Shown: in pieces, positions 53,127-56,926 of the stretch | Layout of the letters: each line of letters opens with the position of its first letter | How positions within the stretch are numbered: position 1 is the first letter of the stretch | Assembly (NCBI RefSeq): GCF_000281045.1 | Contig: NW_008246085.1 | Location: forward strand, 681,205 to 738,130 | Length of the DNA stretch: 56,926 nucleotides | DNA from: Saprolegnia diclina VS20 | Lineage: Eukaryota > Oomycota > Saprolegniomycetes > Saprolegniales > Saprolegniaceae | Reading direction: 5' to 3' | Position numbers and translations under genes: made by a program | Notes under the pieces: generated by a model | Database searches by the model: none | What the model saw: only the letters and a program-made list of their open reading frames with translations | Told to the model about the DNA's origin: nothing

Positions 53127-53916
53127 GTGTTCGATTCGTTACTGGCCATAGACCCAATCACTGGCCTTGGCAAATAACCTCTGTCTAGTGATACCTCTTT
53201 CTTTCAATTGCTTCTGAAACCTCCCACAATACATATGGCGCCACATCCGATAGAAGAGGTTGACCGCAAATGGTACGACAACGTTGACCTTGGGAATGCC
53301 AGCGTGATGCGAAATCAGTGTCCGGCGTCGATAGCCCATGTGTCCCGCGAACGCTGAACGAGGGGTCGATAAGGAAGCAGAGACCGGCGGCTTGCTTTCG
53401 TATTGACGGCCCATTTGACCCAGAGGCCGGGTGGCGGACCTGTTCTTGCGAAGGCGGTAGCTTTATCAGAACCGTCAATACCTCTCGTCCTGCTTGATTC
53501 TGCAGTCCCAGGAAGTGTCGTCCACCCGAAGAGCTATGCGCCGCGCAGTAAATGGCTCGAAAATCACCCGATCAACAGTCTCTGGGAACATTATCCGGAG
53601 CCATTGAACACACGTCGCCAGAACTCTGCAGCACCCTCGAGCAGCTCGTCGGCGCCGTTGGTCGACATGACACCGCGAAGATAGCACCGACGTCGTTGCG
53701 ACCAACGAGAAAAGTCTCGTTCTAGTTAGTGTTATTCCTTATTAATACGAGGCCCAGCGACAAGCGTCCTTGAAGGACCCCAGCCGGGAGTCTCAAGCGT
53801 GCTTTTGAGTTTCACCGCCGTTTTTGAGTTTTCATGCCAATCGGACTTAAGCGAGCACGATGGGCTATCCGGATACGGCGGCGCAGATTTCTGGACGCAG
53901 GACGCAATCGGTGGTG
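53127..53916. other. Divergent intergenic region with two TATCCGG sites
   Basis: No supported gene. TTATCCGG at 53591-53598 and the palindrome TATCCGGATA at 53866-53875. The latter lies 41 bp before the preferred ATG of the next gene and inside the reading frame of an alternative upstream ATG at 53860. Confidence 0.45.
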
Positions 53917-56078
53917 ATGTCGTTGCCGAATGACGCGGCCGCGGTGCTCGCCTTCTGGTTCGAGGGCGACCAGCAAGAGATCTACCGCACCAAGTGGTTT
54001 CCTCCGGCTGGCAGCGAGATCCAAGCGCTAACGGACAAGCGCATCTCGGAGACCTTTGGCCCGCTCCTCGCCGCCGCCGAGCGACGCGAGCTGCATGCCG
54101 ACTGGTGCGCGTCGCGCGAAACGTTCGTGGCACTCATCGTGCTGCTCGACCAGTTCTCGCGCCATGTGCACCGCCACGACGCCGACAAGCGCGCGGCCAA
54201 CGACGTCCTCGCGCTGGCGCTGGCCGAAGCCTTTGTCGCCGCTGGCCACCACGAGACGGTGCCGACCAACTACTTTGTGTTCGCGCTCATGCCCTTTCGC
54301 CACACACCAACGCACGCGCGCCTCGCGTCCGTCCTCGAGCACATTGATCGCCGTGAGGTAGACTTCAAGTCCGAATATGGTCCATCATCACTCGCTCGCG
54401 TAGGCGCTGCTCGCAGAGCACACGGACATTCTGTCCAAGTTTCGTCGGACGACCGTGCAGCGCCAAGCGCACTTGCGCCCTGCGTCGACAGCTTGCGTGA
54501 CCAACGCCGACGGCGAGGACGAGTTTGACATTCTCGAGCGCGCGGCCTTCCTACACCCGGACGAAGACAAGCTGTTGCCCAAGCACGTGCTGACGCCGCT
54601 CATGCACAGCTTCCTCAGCGCGATGGACGCAGGATCGCCGGTCTGCCCTGCGATTGGCATTTCGCTTTCGGGCGGCGTCGACTCGATGGTCATCGCCTAC
54701 TTGCTCGTCAAGCTGGCGCCGCGCTACAACAACTTCAAGGTGCACACGCGCCCAACGACCTTCTCTCAACCCGTCGTAGGTCGTTGCCGTGCACATCGAC
54801 TACAAGAACCGCGCCGAGAGCACGGCCGAGGCGAATTATGTCGAGGAATGGTGCAAGCCGCTCGGGTACGACGCCTACTGTGATGCGCAGCGCGTCACGC
54901 CACTTGGCCAGGATCGAATGCTACGTGCGGCGCATCGACGAGTGCCAGCGCGCGACGACCAAGCGCGAGGAGTACGAGCGCATCTCGCGCGACATTCGGT
55001 ACACGACGTACGCCGAGGTCATGGCGCGCCACAGCATTCCGGGCATGTGCGTCGGGCACCACCGCGGCGACGTCCAGGAAAACGTCATCTCCAACATGAT
55101 GAAGGGCCAGTCGCTCCTCGGGCTCAACGGCATGAGCACGTGCTCGAGTGTCAACGGCGTGCGCATCTGGCGGCCGCTCCTCGCGATCGACAAGGACGCC
55201 ATCTTTGACTTTGCCCACGTGTTTGGCGTGCCGTACATGAAGGACACGACGCCGCAGTGGAGCACGCGTGGGAAGCTCCGGCGACAGCTCATGCCGCTCC
55301 TGCACGAAATGTATGGCGCGGGTACGTCTGGCGTTGACGGTATTTTGCTGATATCAATGGCGCAGGCTACTTGAACAACCTCTCCAACCTCGGCCAGGAG
55401 GCCACCGAGTGCGCGAGCGTAGTGTTATTTTAATCTAGTATGGGTGGTGACGACGGCGCGTAGGTGCTAGAGACCATGCTGCTGGGGCCCGTGCTGCTGA
55501 CCGTGCAGCACTCGGCGCTCGCGGTGTGGATCGACTTGACGCTGCTGGCGCCGCAGCCCATGTTCATTTGGAAGGAGATTCTGCGCCGCGTGTGCCATGA
55601 GCGCATGGGTGAGCGCATGATCCGCGACAAGCCGATGCTCGAGCTCCAGCTCAAGGTCATGAAGCCCAACATGAAGGCGTCGTGGATCACGCTCAAGAAG
55701 CAGACCAAGTCGTTCATGACCGACGACCGCCAGCTCATCCTCTTCCGCGAGCCAGTCTTTCAGATCAAGGTCCCGCGCGGCCTCGAGATCCCGCTGGGCA
55801 CGACAACGCAGTGGCACAAGTGGACAATCTCGCTCTCGGTCGAGCAGCCAGCGGCGGAGCTCGTTGAGAAGCGGCTCGACATGTGGGACGTCATCCGCGC
55901 GAGCGGCGTCGAGTACCTCCTCCCGCACGCGCCCAAGTACGTACTCGACACGGAAGACCGCGACGTGTCGCTCCGCAGCATCGACAAGTGCCTCACAGAC
56001 GCCATGCCGCTCGTTGTGAACCAAGGTGTCTTCTCCGACTCGGACGCCGTCGTCCGCGTGCAGCTGCGCTACGGTTAA
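53917..56078 (+). CDS. DUF924 domain fused to TilS-like PP-loop ATPase, 6 exons
   Basis: Exons 53917-54357, 54404-54739, 54780-54865, 54912-55321, 55366-55418 and 55464-56078 join to 646 residues. Residues about 5-205 are DUF924: VLAFWFEGDQQEIYRTKWF, VALIVLLDQFSRHVHR and FALMPFRHTPTHARL. Next comes a PP-loop ATPase with the P-loop ISLSGGVDSM (about 245), VVAVHIDYKNRAE, EEWCKPLGIECYVRRIDECQ and GHHRGDVQENVISNMM, the order seen in TilS tRNA-Ile lysidine synthetases. A C-terminal region of about 220 residues has no family I recognise. The upstream ATG at 53860 would add 19 residues but would place the promoter palindrome in the coding region. Role: likely tRNA modification; the DUF924 part is unexplained. 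Confidence 0.82.
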
Positions 56079-56804
56079 CCTCCATTCTCCTGCGCATCGT
56101 GCTACCACTTAATCCTACAGCGAGGCAGTCGTAAACACCCTTTCTATGGGCAATCGGCCTAGCGTCATCGCGACGAATTCGCATAGATGAGTGCATATGG
56201 CTAATACGGGTGCTCCAACCACGCGCGTCGTCTTGCTATTGTCTGATATGTGCGAATTGCGTCGCACATTGTGACAAAAGAGGGTGTCGACGATCTGAGT
56301 TGGCGTCGTATAAAATTTAGATTGGCGGTTTGTATGCAATCGCCTGACGACGAGAGTTGGATGTGCAAGAAAAACAGCCCGCCGACTAGCGGGAAAGCCG
56401 GAGCACCCAAATGCTGTCGCCCCACGACGCCGGCACGCTGCTTCAACAAACGCTCGAGTGTAGACCCAATGACCTCGGTGCTAACTCTTCTGGCCTCAGA
56501 TGAAAAGACTAAGGTTCCCTGGAGCTGCGCAGATCTCGCTACGAATGGTACGTGTGACTCCTCTTGCTTCTCCAAGTGGCGGTTGAGCCAAACGAATCCG
56601 CGTACATCAGTGTCTTTCTGCTTCGCAACGTTGCTGGTAACCAAGTAGAATGTCTTCATCATCATCGTGATAAGAAACGACGACGGCCAGAAATCGCGCA
56701 AACTGCGGCCCGTGGATTCGGTTGGGTGCCTCGTCTAATGCCTCGCCGTGCAGAGAACTCGAACTCTCACTTTCCTTTTTGCCTTCTCAGCACCAACAAC
56801 AGCC
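56079..56804. other. Intergenic region with one doubtful frame
   Basis: A minus-strand frame at 56201-56701 (up to 166 residues) has no motif I recognise and a codon usage unlike the neighbours; it is not called. Just before the next gene is a pyrimidine-rich stretch ending CTTCTCAG at 56783-56790, which could be a 5'-UTR intron acceptor. Confidence 0.35.
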
Positions 56805-56926
56805 ATGGCAGCCAAGCGACCGGGTGCCATGGAGCTCCAAGAACGCGTCTCGTACGTCTCGGTGACCCAAGACAAGGCCGCTGGCGAAGACTACGGCGAC
56901 GTCAAAACCCCCGGCGAGCTCGAGGG
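56805..56926 (+). CDS. Start of an unidentified gene (5' end only)
   Basis: An ATG at 56805 opens a frame of about 40 codons to the window edge (MAAKRPGAMELQERVSYVS...), charged and without a signal peptide. GC-rich codons match the neighbours. Not enough sequence to name a family. Confidence 0.5.
   Translation, partial: MAAKRPGAMELQERVSYVSVTQDKAAGEDYGDVKTPGELE

Noticed and set aside
54866-54911. Possible disruption of the PP-loop domain
   Set aside because: A 46-bp intron gives the expected WCKPLGIECYVRRIDE; the domain is intact.
56201-56701. Minus-strand frame of 166 codons near the right end
   Set aside because: No recognised domain, lower GC, and an equally long open frame on the other strand.
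1-56926. CRISPR arrays, prokaryotic operons or phage genes
   Set aside because: No regular spacer repeats; genes carry spliceosomal introns and eukaryotic targeting signals, so the window is nuclear eukaryotic DNA.
1-56926. Transposase or reverse-transcriptase genes
   Set aside because: No DDE, RT or integrase motifs seen in any frame; only the tiny hairpin at 19281-19324 looks mobile.

Overview
The window looks like nuclear DNA of an oomycete, most likely a saprolegnian water mould (Saprolegnia, Achlya, Thraustotheca or Aphanomyces type). The evidence is a GC-rich, intron-bearing gene set packed on both strands; a cellulose synthase with an N-terminal PH domain, typical of oomycetes; flagellar and dynactin genes; and very short introns, mostly 38-57 bp and often 43-47 bp, many opening with GTACG. 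No organism label is visible, so this is inference. Exons below were joined by hand from GT-AG boundaries, reading-frame phase and recalled family motifs, not by an aligner.

Layout. 1-2.2 kb: two related secreted cysteine-patterned proteins flank mitochondrial ribosomal protein bL35. 2.7-9.6 kb: PTEN phosphatase, proline dehydrogenase and a PX-domain AGC kinase. 10.8-18.7 kb: nucleotide-sugar transporter, tandem universal-stress protein, MSP/VAP-domain protein and a 10-exon TARBP1/Trm3-type tRNA methyltransferase. 19.3-31.4 kb: atypical HGD kinase, nucleoporin SEH1, dynactin p50, EFHB-like flagellar protein, polycystin-type channel, CIPK-like kinase with a NAF motif, mitochondrial TPR protein and ankyrin protein. 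31.6-37.2 kb: divergent TBP-like factor, PRPP synthetase and PH-cellulose synthase. 38.6-43.1 kb: a 1430-residue coiled-coil/GOLD protein. 43.3-45.5 kb: a cluster of small proteins sharing an unfamiliar C-x6-C-x15-C-x2-H motif, interrupted by a 388-bp assembly gap. 46.2-56.1 kb: a KDM8/JMJD5-like oxygenase; a 19-exon gene joining a cytidine deaminase-like domain, SAM, EF-hands and eight Tudor-like repeats; RPB5; and a DUF924 / PP-loop ATPase fusion. A new gene starts at 56805.

The genes are mostly unrelated housekeeping, signalling and cytoskeletal functions, with no operon logic. Packing is tight: convergent neighbours are 18-110 bp apart or overlap, and divergent pairs share promoters of 100-200 bp. 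The palindrome TATCCGGATA, or its TTATCCGG half, recurs upstream of many start codons and is the best candidate for a shared promoter element. The most unusual items are the deaminase-SAM-EF-Tudor gene, the DUF924/PP-loop fusion, the C-x6-C-x15-C-x2-H family, the zinc-finger-like insertion in the cellulose synthase, and a 44-bp hairpin flanked by a 7-bp direct repeat.
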